64,000 nt of DNA from Leucobacter salsicius M1-8 (GCF_000350525.1 NZ_AOCN01000019.1:62001-126000), one strand, 5' to 3'. Positions 11,942 through 20,434 are shown, counted from the stretch's first letter. Made by a program: numbers and translations. The notes: generated from the letters alone by a model not told the origin.

Positions 11942-12884
11942 ATCGCTCAGCGAGCTCGATCCCGCCGACTTTGCGGCGGGCAGTTGCGTGGCCGTTGGCA
12001 AGTTTGATGGGCTGCACCGGGGGCACCAGGCGATCCTGAGCCAGCTGGACCGTGCTGCCGAGCAGTCGACGGGGGAGGGCGTGCGCAGTCGCACCGTCGT
12101 CTTCACCTTTGCCAACAACCCACTGAGCTACCTCAACCCGAATCACTGCCCGCACCCGCTCATGAGCCGTGCTCAGCGGCTGGAGGCATTCGAAGCGGCG
12201 GGCGTCGACGTCTGCGTGATGGTCGAGTTTGACGAGGCGTTCGCGCGCATTCCCGCCGAGGAGTTCGTGGCCGACGTGCTGGTCAACAAGCTGCGCGCGC
12301 GGCACGTGGTGATGGGCGCGGACTTCCGTTTTGGTTACCGCGGTTCGGGCGACGGCGCCCTGCTCGAGCGGCTCGGCGCAGAGTACGGCTTTGACGCTGA
12401 GCTCGTGGAGTGGGTCGAGGACAACGGCGGCGACCAAGTGTCGTCCTCGCGCGTGCGCGAAGCTCTCGGGCAGGGCGATGTTGAGGCCGCCCACCGCATG
12501 CTCGGCCGCCCACCAGTGGTGCGGGGTGAAGTGGTACACGGAGACGCGCGCGGCCGCGAACTCGGGTTTCCCACCGCCAACCTGGGCGGAGCGCTCGAGG
12601 GCTTCGTGCCGGCAGACGGCGTGTACTCGGGCTGGGTCGTGATCGATGGGGTGCGCCGCGAGGCCGCAATTTCGGTCGGGAACAACCCGACTTTCACGCC
12701 CAACGAGCAGTCACGCGTTGAAGCGTTCATTCTAGATTTTGAGGGCGATCTGTATGGCAAGGCGATGGAAGTGCAGTTCGCGCATCGCCTGCGCGGCACC
12801 GTCGCGTTCGAGTCGCTTGAAGCGCTGATCGAGCAGATGCACGACGATGTGGTGCGTGCGCGCGTGCTCCTCGCCGGGGAGTAA
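11928..12884 (+). CDS. ribF: Bifunctional riboflavin kinase/FAD synthetase
   Basis: 318 residues. It phosphorylates riboflavin to FMN and adenylates FMN to FAD. The N-terminal nucleotidyltransferase domain shows GKFDGLHRGHQ (about 24-34) and a later SSSRVREAL motif. The C-terminal kinase domain shows GDARGRELGFPTANL and the DGVYSGWV strand. The ATG at 11928 follows GGAAGG by five nt. GTG at 11922 is an alternative. It lies inside the end of the upstream membrane protein gene, which indicates an operon. No FMN riboswitch is visible upstream, so it appears to be constitutive. Confidence 0.96.
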   Translation: MQVFESLSELDPADFAAGSCVAVGKFDGLHRGHQAILSQLDRAAEQSTGEGVRSRTVVFTFANNPLSYLNPNHCPHPLMSRAQRLEAFEAAGVDVCVMVEFDEAFARIPAEEFVADVLVNKLRARHVVMGADFRFGYRGSGDGALLERLGAEYGFDAELVEWVEDNGGDQVSSSRVREALGQGDVEAAHRMLGRPPVVRGEVVHGDARGRELGFPTANLGGALEGFVPADGVYSGWVVIDGVRREAAISVGNNPTFTPNEQSRVEAFILDFEGDLYGKAMEVQFAHRLRGTVAFESLEALIEQMHDDVVRARVLLAGE

Positions 12885-12932
12885 CGCGAACAACCTGCCC
12901 TCGAGGGGTACTGCGCACCCAGGGGCCGGTGT

Positions 12933-12938
12933 TAGAAT
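12933..12938 (+). promoter_or_regulatory. Extended -10 box of SNF2 helicase gene
   Basis: TGTTAGAAT is an extended -10 (TG-n-TAGAAT) in the 194-nt gap between ribF and the helicase gene, leaving a leader of about 135 nt. No convincing -35 box is present. Confidence 0.4.
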
Positions 12939-13078
12939 GGGCACACGGTTGCAGGTGACGAGTGCGTCGTGAGCCCCGTGTGCCATGAAGTCTTGCACGC
13001 GATGTCTGCCCAGTGCTCGCCCAGCCGCCCGCGCCTCGGGCGCATTCCGAGACCGCATCACGCCGATCAGGAGTTCCA

Positions 13079-15235
13079 TTGGCAAGCAATACTGCCACGC
13101 GCAAGTCTGGTTCAAAGAGCAGCGCTAAGTCGCGCAGCAACGGACGTCGCAAGCACACCCACAACGAGGGCATCATTCCGCTCTTGGCCCGCGCGGTGCG
13201 CGAGGTTGAGGCGTCTGCCCAGCGCGGCAAGGCGACCCCCGCCAACCGCACCAAGTACCACGTCATCGCGCTGCTGATGCGCGAGGAGCGCGCCCGCGTC
13301 AAGACCGATGAGAATGTCAGTGACGCCGAGCGCACCGAGACGCTCAAGCGCCTCGATGGTGTGGCGGCGATCCTCGCGAAGACCGCGGCCCGCGACACGA
13401 GCCTCATCACGCTGCTCGAGCCCACCGCGCCCATCACCGAGGCGACACGTGCGCTGAAGCGCAAGATGATTGAGCAGGCCGGCATCGAACTGCCCGAGGC
13501 CGAGGCTGCTGAAAACGAAGCCGCCGATACGACGCAGAAGGCCGTCGTGCCGCCCGAGCTCGCCGAGCGCCAGGTGGTGCCCGCAGGCATCGTCGCGCGC
13601 AAGCTCGCGAATCCGTTCCTGGCGCCGAACCTCGCGCCGCCCACGCAGTCCACCCCCGTGGTGCGGCTCGCGAACTGGGAGCTGCTATCTCCGCTCCTGA
13701 AGTCGTTTGAGCAGGGCGGCAGCGGCTCAGCTTGCATGCCGCTTCCTGAGCCTCCGGTGCCGGATCGCTTCTCGCCGGCCGGGCGCGAGCTGATGCCGCA
13801 CCAGGCCAAGTTCTTGGCAAGCGTGCGTGAGGGGCACCGCAGCTACCTCCTCGCCGACGAACCGGGACTCGGCAAGACCGCGCAGTCGGTTATCGCCGCA
13901 TCGGTCGCCGGGGCATACCCGTTGCTCGTCGTGGTGCCCAACGTGGTGAAGATGAACTGGGCGCGCGAGGTTGAGCGTTGGACCCCGGGCCGTCGCGTCA
14001 CCGTCGTGCACGGCGACGGCGCAGACATCGACGCGTTTGCCGACGTCTTCGTGATCAACTACGAGATCCTCGATCGTCACCTGAGTTGGATTTCGGACTT
14101 CGGGTTCAAGGGCATGGTCGTCGACGAGGCGCACATGATCAAGAACACGAGCTCGCAGCGGTCGCGCAACGTGCTCGCGATCGCCGACCGCATTCGCGAG
14201 CGCACGCCCGGCACCTCGCCGCTGATGATCGCGCTGACGGGTACGCCCCTCATCAACGACATTGATGACTTCCGCGCCATCTGGCGCTTCCTCGGCTGGA
14301 CCGATGGCGAGAAGCCCGGGCCCGAGCTGATGGCTAAACTCGAGCACAACGGCTGGACCCCCGCCGACTCGGCGTTCTACCCCGAGGCGCGTCAGAGCGT
14401 CATCGAAATGGGCATCGTGCGCCGCCGCAAGCTCGACGTGGCGAAGGACCTGCCCGCCAAGCGGGTTGTCGACCTGCCCGTCGAGCTCGACGACGACCTC
14501 GGCCGCGGCATTCGCGATGCCGAGCGCAAGCTCGCGGACAAGCTGGTCGCTCGCTTCACCACGATCAAGAACGGCAAGCTGGGCGCGAAGCTGTCTGACG
14601 ATGCCATCATTCGCATGGTGTGCGCGCAGGAGCTCGAGGAGTCGAACGCCTCGGCAGACGGCCTCAACGTGTTTACGATGGTGCGCCAGATCGGTCAGGC
14701 CAAGGCGAGCCTCGCGGCGGACTACGCGGCACAGCTCGTGCGCTCGGTCGGCAAGGTCGTGTTCTTCGCCAAGCACGTCGACGTGATGGACACCGTTGAA
14801 AAGCAGCTCGCCGACGCCGGCCTGCGCACGGTGTCGATTCGGGGCGATCAGACCGCCGTCTTCCGTCAGGAACAGATCGACGCGTTCAACACCGACCCCG
14901 AGGTCTCGGTCGCGGTGTGCTCGCTCACCGCAGCGGGCGTGGGCGTGAACCTGCAGGCGGCATCGAACGTGGTGCTCGCCGAGCTGTCATGGACCGACGC
15001 CGAGCAGACGCAGGCCATTGACCGCGTGCACCGTATCGGCCAGGAGGAACCGGTCACCGCATGGCGCATCGTGGCTGCTCAGACTATCGACGCGAAGATC
15101 GCCGAGCTGATCGACAGCAAGGCCGGGCTAGCTGCGCGCGCACTCGATGGTGCGCCCGCGGTTGAAGAAAATGCTGATCCGGTGCAGTTGCTGGCTCTCA
15201 TGGAGGTGCTGCGCCGCGCACTCGCGGGCGCATAA
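13079..15235 (+). CDS. SNF2-family DEAD/DEAH helicase-like ATPase
   Basis: 718 residues. The start is TTG at 13079, set by AGGAG six nt upstream. Residues 1-40 are very basic (TRKSGSKSSAKSRSNGRRKH) and may contact nucleic acid. A helical region (about 40-230) precedes the SF2 core: motif I EPGLGKT with Lys266, motif II DEAH at 349-352, motif III ALTGTPLIND, and the C-terminal motifs VCSLTAAGVGVNLQAAS and AIDRVHRIGQ, which are typical of SNF2/RapA translocases. Such proteins remodel protein-DNA complexes or recycle RNA polymerase. No nuclease domain is seen. The partner is unknown. It stands alone between ribF and pfk. Confidence 0.88.
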   Translation: MASNTATRKSGSKSSAKSRSNGRRKHTHNEGIIPLLARAVREVEASAQRGKATPANRTKYHVIALLMREERARVKTDENVSDAERTETLKRLDGVAAILAKTAARDTSLITLLEPTAPITEATRALKRKMIEQAGIELPEAEAAENEAADTTQKAVVPPELAERQVVPAGIVARKLANPFLAPNLAPPTQSTPVVRLANWELLSPLLKSFEQGGSGSACMPLPEPPVPDRFSPAGRELMPHQAKFLASVREGHRSYLLADEPGLGKTAQSVIAASVAGAYPLLVVVPNVVKMNWAREVERWTPGRRVTVVHGDGADIDAFADVFVINYEILDRHLSWISDFGFKGMVVDEAHMIKNTSSQRSRNVLAIADRIRERTPGTSPLMIALTGTPLINDIDDFRAIWRFLGWTDGEKPGPELMAKLEHNGWTPADSAFYPEARQSVIEMGIVRRRKLDVAKDLPAKRVVDLPVELDDDLGRGIRDAERKLADKLVARFTTIKNGKLGAKLSDDAIIRMVCAQELEESNASADGLNVFTMVRQIGQAKASLAADYAAQLVRSVGKVVFFAKHVDVMDTVEKQLADAGLRTVSIRGDQTAVFRQEQIDAFNTDPEVSVAVCSLTAAGVGVNLQAASNVVLAELSWTDAEQTQAIDRVHRIGQEEPVTAWRIVAAQTIDAKIAELIDSKAGLAARALDGAPAVEENADPVQLLALMEVLRRALAGA

Positions 15236-15351
15236 GCACCGCTCCGCTCCAGTGTGAGGCACGACCCGTGCGAAGGTTGGCAGCTTTGGTCATCACAGTG
15301 GCCAGAGCTGCCACCGATAGCATGGGGCCAGGCACTCGATAGAGGAGAAAC

Positions 15352-16392
15352 ATGCGCATAGGTGTGCTGTGTTCTGGCGGCGACAGCCCCGGCATGAATG
15401 CTGCCATTCGCGGCGCAGTGCTGCGCGGCGTCGACGTACACGGATTCGAGATGATCGGGTTCATGGACGGCTGGCGCGGGTTTCACGAGGGTGACACCGT
15501 CCCCCTGGACCGCGCGGCCGTACGCGGGCTGTCGCCCCTCGGCGGCGTGGTGCTGGGCACCAGCCGGGTTCCGCCGTTTCCCGGCGGGTTGCTCGAGGGC
15601 CCCGAGGCTGACCTATCTGCGATCCGGTCCGGCATGGAAAAGTACCGGATCGATGCCTTCTTGCTCATCGGAGGCAACGGCACCCAGACCGTCGCACGCA
15701 TGCTCGCCAATGGCGGGATCCCGGTGATCGGCCTACCCAAGACCATCGACAATGACCTGGGGGGCACGGACTACACGTTTGGCTTCGATACGGCAGTATC
15801 GATTGCCGCCGAGGCGATCGACCGACTGCGTACGACGGGGGAGTCCCACCGCCGCTGCATGGTGCTCGAGGTGATGGGGCGCGACGCCGGCTGGATTGCG
15901 CTGCACGCGGGCATGGCTGGCGGTGCGCAGGTGACGCTAATTCCCGAGCGCCCCGAGTCCATTGAACAGGTCTGCGAGTGGGTGCTCAGCGTGCGTGATC
16001 GCGGGCGTTCGTCACTCGTCGTCGTCGCAGAGGGGTTCACGCTACAGGGCGGCGCGTCAGTCACCCGTGACGGTCTCGACGAGATGGGGCGCAAGCGCCT
16101 CGGCGGCATCGCCGAATCACTCGCGCCCCTCATCGAGGAGCGCACGGGCATCGAGACCCGCGCGACCGTGCTGGGGCACGTGCAGCGCGGCGGTTCGCCG
16201 ACCGCGTTTGACCGCGTGCTCGCGACCCGCACGGGCATGGCCGCGGCTGACGCCGCGCACACGGGGGACTGGGGCACGCTCGCCGCGCTGAAGGGCGACC
16301 GCATCGAAATGGTGCCGCTCGACGAAGCAGCGGGACGGCTCAAGACGGTGCCCGTCGCGCGCTACGACGAAGTTCGCCTCAACTTCGGATAG
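15352..16392 (+). CDS. pfkA: 6-phosphofructokinase
   Basis: 346 residues. It phosphorylates fructose-6-phosphate to fructose-1,6-bisphosphate in glycolysis. Visible motifs are CSGGDSPGMNAAIRG (phosphoryl donor loop), GGNGT (107-111), PKTIDNDL (129-136) with the catalytic Asp, YTFGFDTA, and MGRDAGW (175-181). The residue after GGN is Gly, as in ATP-dependent enzymes, while PKTIDND carries the Lys also found in PPi-using enzymes. This mixed pattern is known from actinobacterial group III enzymes, so ATP use is likely but not certain. AGGAG lies about 6 nt before the ATG. The gene appears to be monocistronic. Confidence 0.93.
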   Translation: MRIGVLCSGGDSPGMNAAIRGAVLRGVDVHGFEMIGFMDGWRGFHEGDTVPLDRAAVRGLSPLGGVVLGTSRVPPFPGGLLEGPEADLSAIRSGMEKYRIDAFLLIGGNGTQTVARMLANGGIPVIGLPKTIDNDLGGTDYTFGFDTAVSIAAEAIDRLRTTGESHRRCMVLEVMGRDAGWIALHAGMAGGAQVTLIPERPESIEQVCEWVLSVRDRGRSSLVVVAEGFTLQGGASVTRDGLDEMGRKRLGGIAESLAPLIEERTGIETRATVLGHVQRGGSPTAFDRVLATRTGMAAADAAHTGDWGTLAALKGDRIEMVPLDEAAGRLKTVPVARYDEVRLNFG

Positions 16393-16407
16393 GCGCCCAA
16401 GCCGGCA

Positions 16408-16677
16408 TTAGACCCCCAGCGCAGCCTTGACATCGTTGAGGCTCGGGTTCGTGGCCGTCGTGCCGTCGGGGTAGACCAAGGTCGGCACGACAGCGTTGCC
16501 GCCGTTGACGGCCTTGACGAGCTCTTCAGTGCCCGGTGTCTCCTCGATATCGACGATGGTGTACGGAATGCCGGTCTTGTCGAGCATGAGCTTGAGTCGC
16601 TTGCAGTAGCCGCACCAGACGGTCGAAAACATCGTGATTGACCCGGCCTCGGGGGTGAAATCAGCGAGAGTGCTCAA
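16408..16677 (-). CDS. mrx1: Mycoredoxin (glutaredoxin-like)
   Basis: 89 residues with a thioredoxin fold. The active site CGYC (22-25) after FSTVW and the cis-Pro in VVPTLVYPDG identify it as a glutaredoxin-family mycoredoxin, which reduces mycothiol-mixed disulfides on proteins. The start codon is TTG at 16677, supported by AAAGGAG six nt upstream. Together with mshD at 48 kb it shows that this organism makes and uses mycothiol. It converges with pfkA across a 15-nt gap and diverges from pit. Confidence 0.9.
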   Translation of the reverse strand: MSTLADFTPEAGSITMFSTVWCGYCKRLKLMLDKTGIPYTIVDIEETPGTEELVKAVNGGNAVVPTLVYPDGTTATNPSLNDVKAALGV

Positions 16678-16703
16678 TGGTTGCTCCTTTGTGTTGTGTG
16701 CCC

Positions 16704-16709
16704 ATTCTA
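16704..16709 (-). promoter_or_regulatory. -10 box TAGAAT of mycoredoxin gene
   Basis: TAGAAT on the minus strand lies 26 nt before the TTG start, leaving a short leader with AAAGGAG. No standard -35 is clear. Confidence 0.5.
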
Positions 16710-16759
16710 GAACTCACAGGTGCTGCAGTTCCCGAGTAACAGCGCATCGGACGGCCACA

Positions 16760-16788
16760 CGCGAACCACGGGTGAACGGCAGGTAAAC
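16760..16788. promoter_or_regulatory. PHO-box-like direct repeats upstream of pit
   Basis: Three heptamers, CGCGAAC (16760), GGTGAAC (16771) and GGTAAAC (16782), are spaced exactly 11 nt apart. This is the repeat spacing of actinobacterial PhoP boxes (GTTCACC in reverse). They lie between mycoredoxin and pit, 140 nt before the pit start, so either gene could be the target. Pit is the likelier one on function. Confidence 0.5.
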
Positions 16789-16860
16789 ACAAATTCTCTG
16801 GCTTGACCTGGCCTGCATCTGGTGGAACCATTGTTGAGGCGCACGCGGGTCGTAAGACTG

Positions 16861-16878
16861 CCTGAACAAACGGTGAAG
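16861..16878. promoter_or_regulatory. Second, weaker PHO-like repeat pair before pit
   Basis: CCTGAAC (16861-16867) and GGTGAAG (16872-16878) are again 11 nt apart and lie 50-67 nt before the pit start. Matches to GGTGAAC are imperfect. Confidence 0.3.
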
Positions 16879-16927
16879 TTGACATGACTTCGCGAGGTGT
16901 CCTCAGGAATCCGATCTCAAACGAAAG

Positions 16928-18289
16928 ATGCCGGTGGAACTTTCTCTCATCGTGCTGCTGGTCATCGTACTGGCCCTGTTCTTCGACTTCACTAACGGTT
17001 TCCACGACACCGCGAACGCGATGGCCACGCCCATCGCGACCGGTGCGCTGAAGCCCAAGACCGCCGTGATCCTTGCCGCGGTCTTGAACCTGGTGGGCGC
17101 TTTCCTCTCGACAGAGGTCGCTAAGACCATTGCGGGTGGAATCATCAATGAGGGTGAAGGCGGGGTGCTCATCTCACCAGAGATGATCTTCGCCGGCCTC
17201 ATTGGCGCCATCGTGTGGAACCTCGTCACCTGGCTCTACGGGCTGCCATCAAGCTCGTCGCACGCCCTATTCGGTGGCCTCATTGGTGCTGCCATCGTGG
17301 GTGCCGGGTTTGAAGCCATTAACGGTGCAGGGGTGCTCTCGAAGGTGCTCCTCCCAGCCCTCATCGCGCCGTTGACCGCAGGCATCGTGGCGTTCACCGC
17401 CACGAAGGTCGCCTACGCGATCACGCGTCGCAACGACGGCAAGAAGGATGGCCGCGGCCGCTTCCGCTATGCGCAGATCGCTTCTTCGTCGCTGATCGCG
17501 CTTGCGCACGGCACGAACGATGCGCAGAAGACGATGGGCGTCATCACGCTCACCCTCGTGGCGGCGAACCTGCAGGATCCTGACACCGGCCCGCACTTCT
17601 GGGTCATCGCGACCTGTGCATTTGCGATTGCCCTGGGTACGTACTCGGGCGGCTGGCGCATCATTCGCACCATGGGCGCGGGCCTCACGCAGGTCAAGCC
17701 GGCTCAGGGCTTTGCCGCTGAGACGAGCACGGCGGCCACCATCCTCGCATCGACCCACCTCGGCTTTGCGCTCTCAACGACCCAGGTCGCCTCGGGCTCG
17801 GTCATTGGCTCGGGCCTCGGTCGCCGTGGCTCGACCGTGCGCTGGCGTACGGTGGGCCGGATCGCCTCAGGCTGGCTGTTCACGCTGCCGGCTGCAGGTG
17901 CGGTCGGTGCGCTCGCTGCGCTCATTGCGCACATCGGCACGGTCGGCATCGTGATCGATGCGGTGCTCGGCCTCGGCGTGATCCTCTTCATCTTCTGGCG
18001 CTCCAGCCGCAACAAGGTCGGCCACGACAACGCGATTCCTTCACCCGACGTCGCCGAGTCAGGCTACGCCGTGCGCATTCGCAAGGCAGACAAAGCGAAG
18101 CGCCAGCAGAAGACGCCCACGGGCTCGTCGCCCACGCTGTCGCCTGTTGAACAATCAGCGGTGCGCGACGACCGTGCCGCGCGCGAGGCCCGTCTAGCGG
18201 CCGAGCGCGAAGCAAAGGCCGCTAAGAAGGCGGCCCGCGCTGCGAAGAAGAATCAACGCAACGGAAACGATGCTGGGGGCGCACGATGA
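16928..18289 (+). CDS. pit: PiT-family inorganic phosphate transporter
   Basis: 453 residues. It is a low-affinity phosphate (metal-phosphate) transporter in the cytoplasmic membrane. The N-terminal repeat begins FDFTNGFHDTANAMATPI, and the second repeat carries LAHGTNDAQKTMGVI, the duplicated GxNDA-type signatures of the family. About ten hydrophobic helices lie in residues 1-360. The C-terminal 90 residues are charged and helical (repeated A, K, E and R) and cytoplasmic, an extension not needed for transport. The stop overlaps the next gene (ATGA), so they form an operon. PHO-like repeats upstream suggest PhoP control. Confidence 0.93.
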   Translation: MPVELSLIVLLVIVLALFFDFTNGFHDTANAMATPIATGALKPKTAVILAAVLNLVGAFLSTEVAKTIAGGIINEGEGGVLISPEMIFAGLIGAIVWNLVTWLYGLPSSSSHALFGGLIGAAIVGAGFEAINGAGVLSKVLLPALIAPLTAGIVAFTATKVAYAITRRNDGKKDGRGRFRYAQIASSSLIALAHGTNDAQKTMGVITLTLVAANLQDPDTGPHFWVIATCAFAIALGTYSGGWRIIRTMGAGLTQVKPAQGFAAETSTAATILASTHLGFALSTTQVASGSVIGSGLGRRGSTVRWRTVGRIASGWLFTLPAAGAVGALAALIAHIGTVGIVIDAVLGLGVILFIFWRSSRNKVGHDNAIPSPDVAESGYAVRIRKADKAKRQQKTPTGSSPTLSPVEQSAVRDDRAAREARLAAEREAKAAKKAARAAKKNQRNGNDAGGAR

Positions 18290-18567
18290 TTGACTGGATG
18301 GCATTCGTTACGGTATTCGGTGCCGCGCTCGGCTCCTCGGTGTTCGTTGTCGCACTGTACTCGCTCGGTATTCGATTCCTCGCGACTCCCGTGGCAGACG
18401 GCTCGGGTGCCTCCAACGGCCCCGCGCGCGACGACGAAGAAGACGACATTGAGGAGGCCGAGCACCCTCGCTGGGCCACCAGCCTCGCCTACCTTTTCTT
18501 TGGCCTCGCAGGTCTTGCGGCGGTCGCGGGCGTGTTCCTGATCGTCCCGGCGCTCCACCCCTGGTAG
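18286..18567 (+). CDS. Small membrane protein downstream of pit
   Basis: 93 residues with two membrane helices (about 5-30 and 67-88) flanking an acidic loop (RDDEEDDIEEAEH). It overlaps the pit stop by four nt (ATGA), so translation is coupled and the two proteins may act together. I recall small two-helix proteins after pit in other actinobacteria, but their role is not known to me. It ends 14 nt before a strong terminator. Confidence 0.75.
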   Translation: MIDWMAFVTVFGAALGSSVFVVALYSLGIRFLATPVADGSGASNGPARDDEEDDIEEAEHPRWATSLAYLFFGLAGLAAVAGVFLIVPALHPW

Positions 18568-18581
18568 AGCTCAGACCGTAG

Positions 18582-18614
18582 AAAGGCGCCCAATCCTCGG
18601 ATTGGGCGCCTTTT
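18582..18614. terminator. Bidirectional terminator after pit operon
   Basis: AAAGGCGCCCAAT pairs perfectly with ATTGGGCGCCTTT around a 6-nt loop, with T residues on the right and A residues on the left. Confidence 0.88.
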
Positions 18615-18912
18615 ACTGTATGAGGCAGCGATCCGCGCGCTGTCGAACGGGAGTTCCTGAGTTCCCAATGGCAGCCGTGATCCGGATCTCCAGCAGTTCA
18701 TGCTCCGAGAACAGGTGCAGCCGTGCGCCCTCGATGGAGGTGCTGATGTGGCCCGCAGGCATTCGGCTGATGACTCCGCGGGCACGAGGTTCGTGGCCGT
18801 GATCTGACGCGGGGATCTTCAGCGCGTTGCGTCTCGTCGGCGCCGAGTCGCCAACACCGCCCAACTCACACCGACAAGTAAGCCACGCAAAGAAGCGGAG
18901 GACTGAGGTCAC
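18613..18912 (-). CDS. Possible small protein in the 18.6-18.9 kb gap
   Basis: I do not recognise this frame. It ends exactly at the bidirectional terminator, as a convergent gene would. Its last 50 residues (from MPAGHISTSIEGARLH) use GC3-rich codons typical of real genes here. The start is unclear: GTG at 18912 gives 99 residues and overlaps the aldehyde dehydrogenase promoter. The N-terminal half looks less coding-like, so a decayed gene is also possible. Nothing else is visible in this 313-nt gap apart from a GATCCGGATC palindrome at 18679 and the promoter at 18916. Confidence 0.35.
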   Translation of the reverse strand: MTSVLRFFAWLTCRCELGGVGDSAPTRRNALKIPASDHGHEPRARGVISRMPAGHISTSIEGARLHLFSEHELLEIRITAAIGNSGTPVRQRADRCLIQ

Positions 18913-18915
18913 GAG

Positions 18916-18921
18916 TAGGGT
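18916..18921 (+). promoter_or_regulatory. -10 box TAGGGT of aldehyde dehydrogenase gene (leaderless)
   Basis: TAGGGT is followed by 6 nt and ATG, with no Shine-Dalgarno sequence. Confidence 0.5.
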
Positions 18922-18927
18922 GGGGCT

Positions 18928-20331
18928 ATGAACGCCACCGCAGCGAATCAGGTATCTGAAATTGTGGCCGGGCTGCGCCACAACTTTGACCTGGGCATCA
19001 CACGCCCCGAGGCTTGGCGGCGTGCGCAGCTCGAACGCATGCGCACACTACTGGTGGAGCGCAGCAGCGACTTCGAACGCGCGTTGCGTGTTGACCTGGG
19101 CAAGTCGGCCACCGAAGCGCAGATCACCGAGATCGGGTTCTTGGTCGCCGAAATTGATCACGCGCTCGCACAGCTTCGGCGATGGATGCGGCCCCGCCGC
19201 GTGCGGGTACCAGTGGGTCTGCAGCCCGCTGCAGCACGAATCGTGCCTGAACCGCTGGGGGTCGCGCTCGTCATCGCCCCATGGAACTACCCGCTGATGC
19301 TGGCCCTGTCGCCCGTCGTGGGTGCGCTTGCCGCAGGTAACGCTGTCATTATCAAGCCGAGCGAGCTCGCCCCCGCAACCTCCGCACTCCTGGCGCAGCT
19401 GCTCCCCGACGCCATCGACCGGCGCGCAGTCGCTGTGGTCGAGGGCGGGGTGACCGAGACGACCGCGCTGCTACAGGAGAAGTTCGACCACATCTTCTAC
19501 ACCGGCAACGGTCGCGTGGGGCGCATCGTTGCGCGCGCGGCGGCCGAGCAACTGACCCCGATTACCCTGGAGCTCGGTGGCAAATCACCCGTATACGTCG
19601 ACGACACGGTGCCGCTGGCAGACTCCGCGAAGCGTATCGTCTGGGGCAAGTTCATGAACGCGGGGCAGACCTGCGTGGCCCCCGACTATGTGCTGGGCCA
19701 ACCTGAAACGCTGAGCAGGCTTGCACCGCATCTCGAGCGCGCAATCCATGACCTCTACGGCAGCGCTGCGGCCGACAACCCCGACTACGGCCGCATCGTC
19801 AACGATGCCCACTTCGACCGGCTCGTGGGGTACCTGGGCGATGGCGAGATCGTGGCCGGGGGTGGACATGATCCGAGTCTCAGGCACATCGATCCCACCG
19901 TGCTCGCTGGCGTTGCTCACGACTCGGCTGTTATGAAAGACGAGATCTTCGGTCCGATCCTGCCCCTGGTTGAGGTCGAGTCGCTCGATGCCGCGCTCGC
20001 GTTCGTCACCGCCCGCGATAAGCCTCTCGCCGCCTACGTCTTCAGCGACGATGCGGCGGTGCGCGATCGGTGGGAGCGCGAGACGAGCTCGGGAGCGCTG
20101 GGATTTGGCGTGCCGGTGTTGCACCTCGCGACCCCCGAGCTACCGTTCGGTGGGGTGGGGGAGAGCGGCACAGGCGCCTACCACGGTGAGCGCTCATTCC
20201 TCATCTTTAGCCAAGAGAAGGCGGTGCTGTCGAAGCCGCTTCGCCCCGACACGCTTGCTGCAACGATCATGCCGCCCTATACCGCGGCGAAGCAGACTCT
20301 CGCGCGCAGATTGCTGCCCAAACTGATGTAA
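18928..20331 (+). CDS. Class 3-type NAD(P)-dependent aldehyde dehydrogenase
   Basis: 467 residues, the short form typical of ALDH class 3 and coniferyl/fatty aldehyde dehydrogenases. It oxidises aldehydes to acids. Landmarks are PWNYPLMLAL and KPSELAP in the cofactor domain, a general base Glu215 in TLELGGKSP, a nucleophile Cys249 in NAGQTCVAPDY, and EIFGPILPL further on. The C-terminus (KLM after RRLLP) could be an amphipathic membrane-proximal tail, as in some class 3 enzymes. The natural substrate cannot be read from the sequence. It lies between pit and uraA and appears independent of both. Confidence 0.9.
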   Translation: MNATAANQVSEIVAGLRHNFDLGITRPEAWRRAQLERMRTLLVERSSDFERALRVDLGKSATEAQITEIGFLVAEIDHALAQLRRWMRPRRVRVPVGLQPAAARIVPEPLGVALVIAPWNYPLMLALSPVVGALAAGNAVIIKPSELAPATSALLAQLLPDAIDRRAVAVVEGGVTETTALLQEKFDHIFYTGNGRVGRIVARAAAEQLTPITLELGGKSPVYVDDTVPLADSAKRIVWGKFMNAGQTCVAPDYVLGQPETLSRLAPHLERAIHDLYGSAAADNPDYGRIVNDAHFDRLVGYLGDGEIVAGGGHDPSLRHIDPTVLAGVAHDSAVMKDEIFGPILPLVEVESLDAALAFVTARDKPLAAYVFSDDAAVRDRWERETSSGALGFGVPVLHLATPELPFGGVGESGTGAYHGERSFLIFSQEKAVLSKPLRPDTLAATIMPPYTAAKQTLARRLLPKLM

Positions 20332-20371
20332 TTCGCGCGGGTATGTCGCGCACATGGGCGCAATGGCGCGC

Positions 20372-20404
20372 TAGGATATTCGATTGGCGTGGGGCGCCCC
20401 ACGC
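20372..20404 (+). promoter_or_regulatory. uraA promoter with perfect palindrome in the leader
   Basis: A -10-like TAGGAT (20372-20377) is followed by the perfect 18-bp palindrome GCGTGGGGCGCCCCACGC (20387-20404), just downstream of the predicted transcription start. It could be an operator, an RNA hairpin in the uraA leader, or a terminator stem for the upstream gene. There is no T-tract, so a terminator is less likely. Confidence 0.5.
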
Positions 20405-20434
20405 ACATTTGAATAGCGCACCAAAGGAGCCCCT

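Noticed and set aside
16704-16735. SigH/SigR-type promoter (GGGAAC...GTT) before mycoredoxin
   Set aside because: The spacing between GGGAAC and GTT is about 14 nt, not the 18 or so expected for this ECF class, so a housekeeping -10 is preferred.
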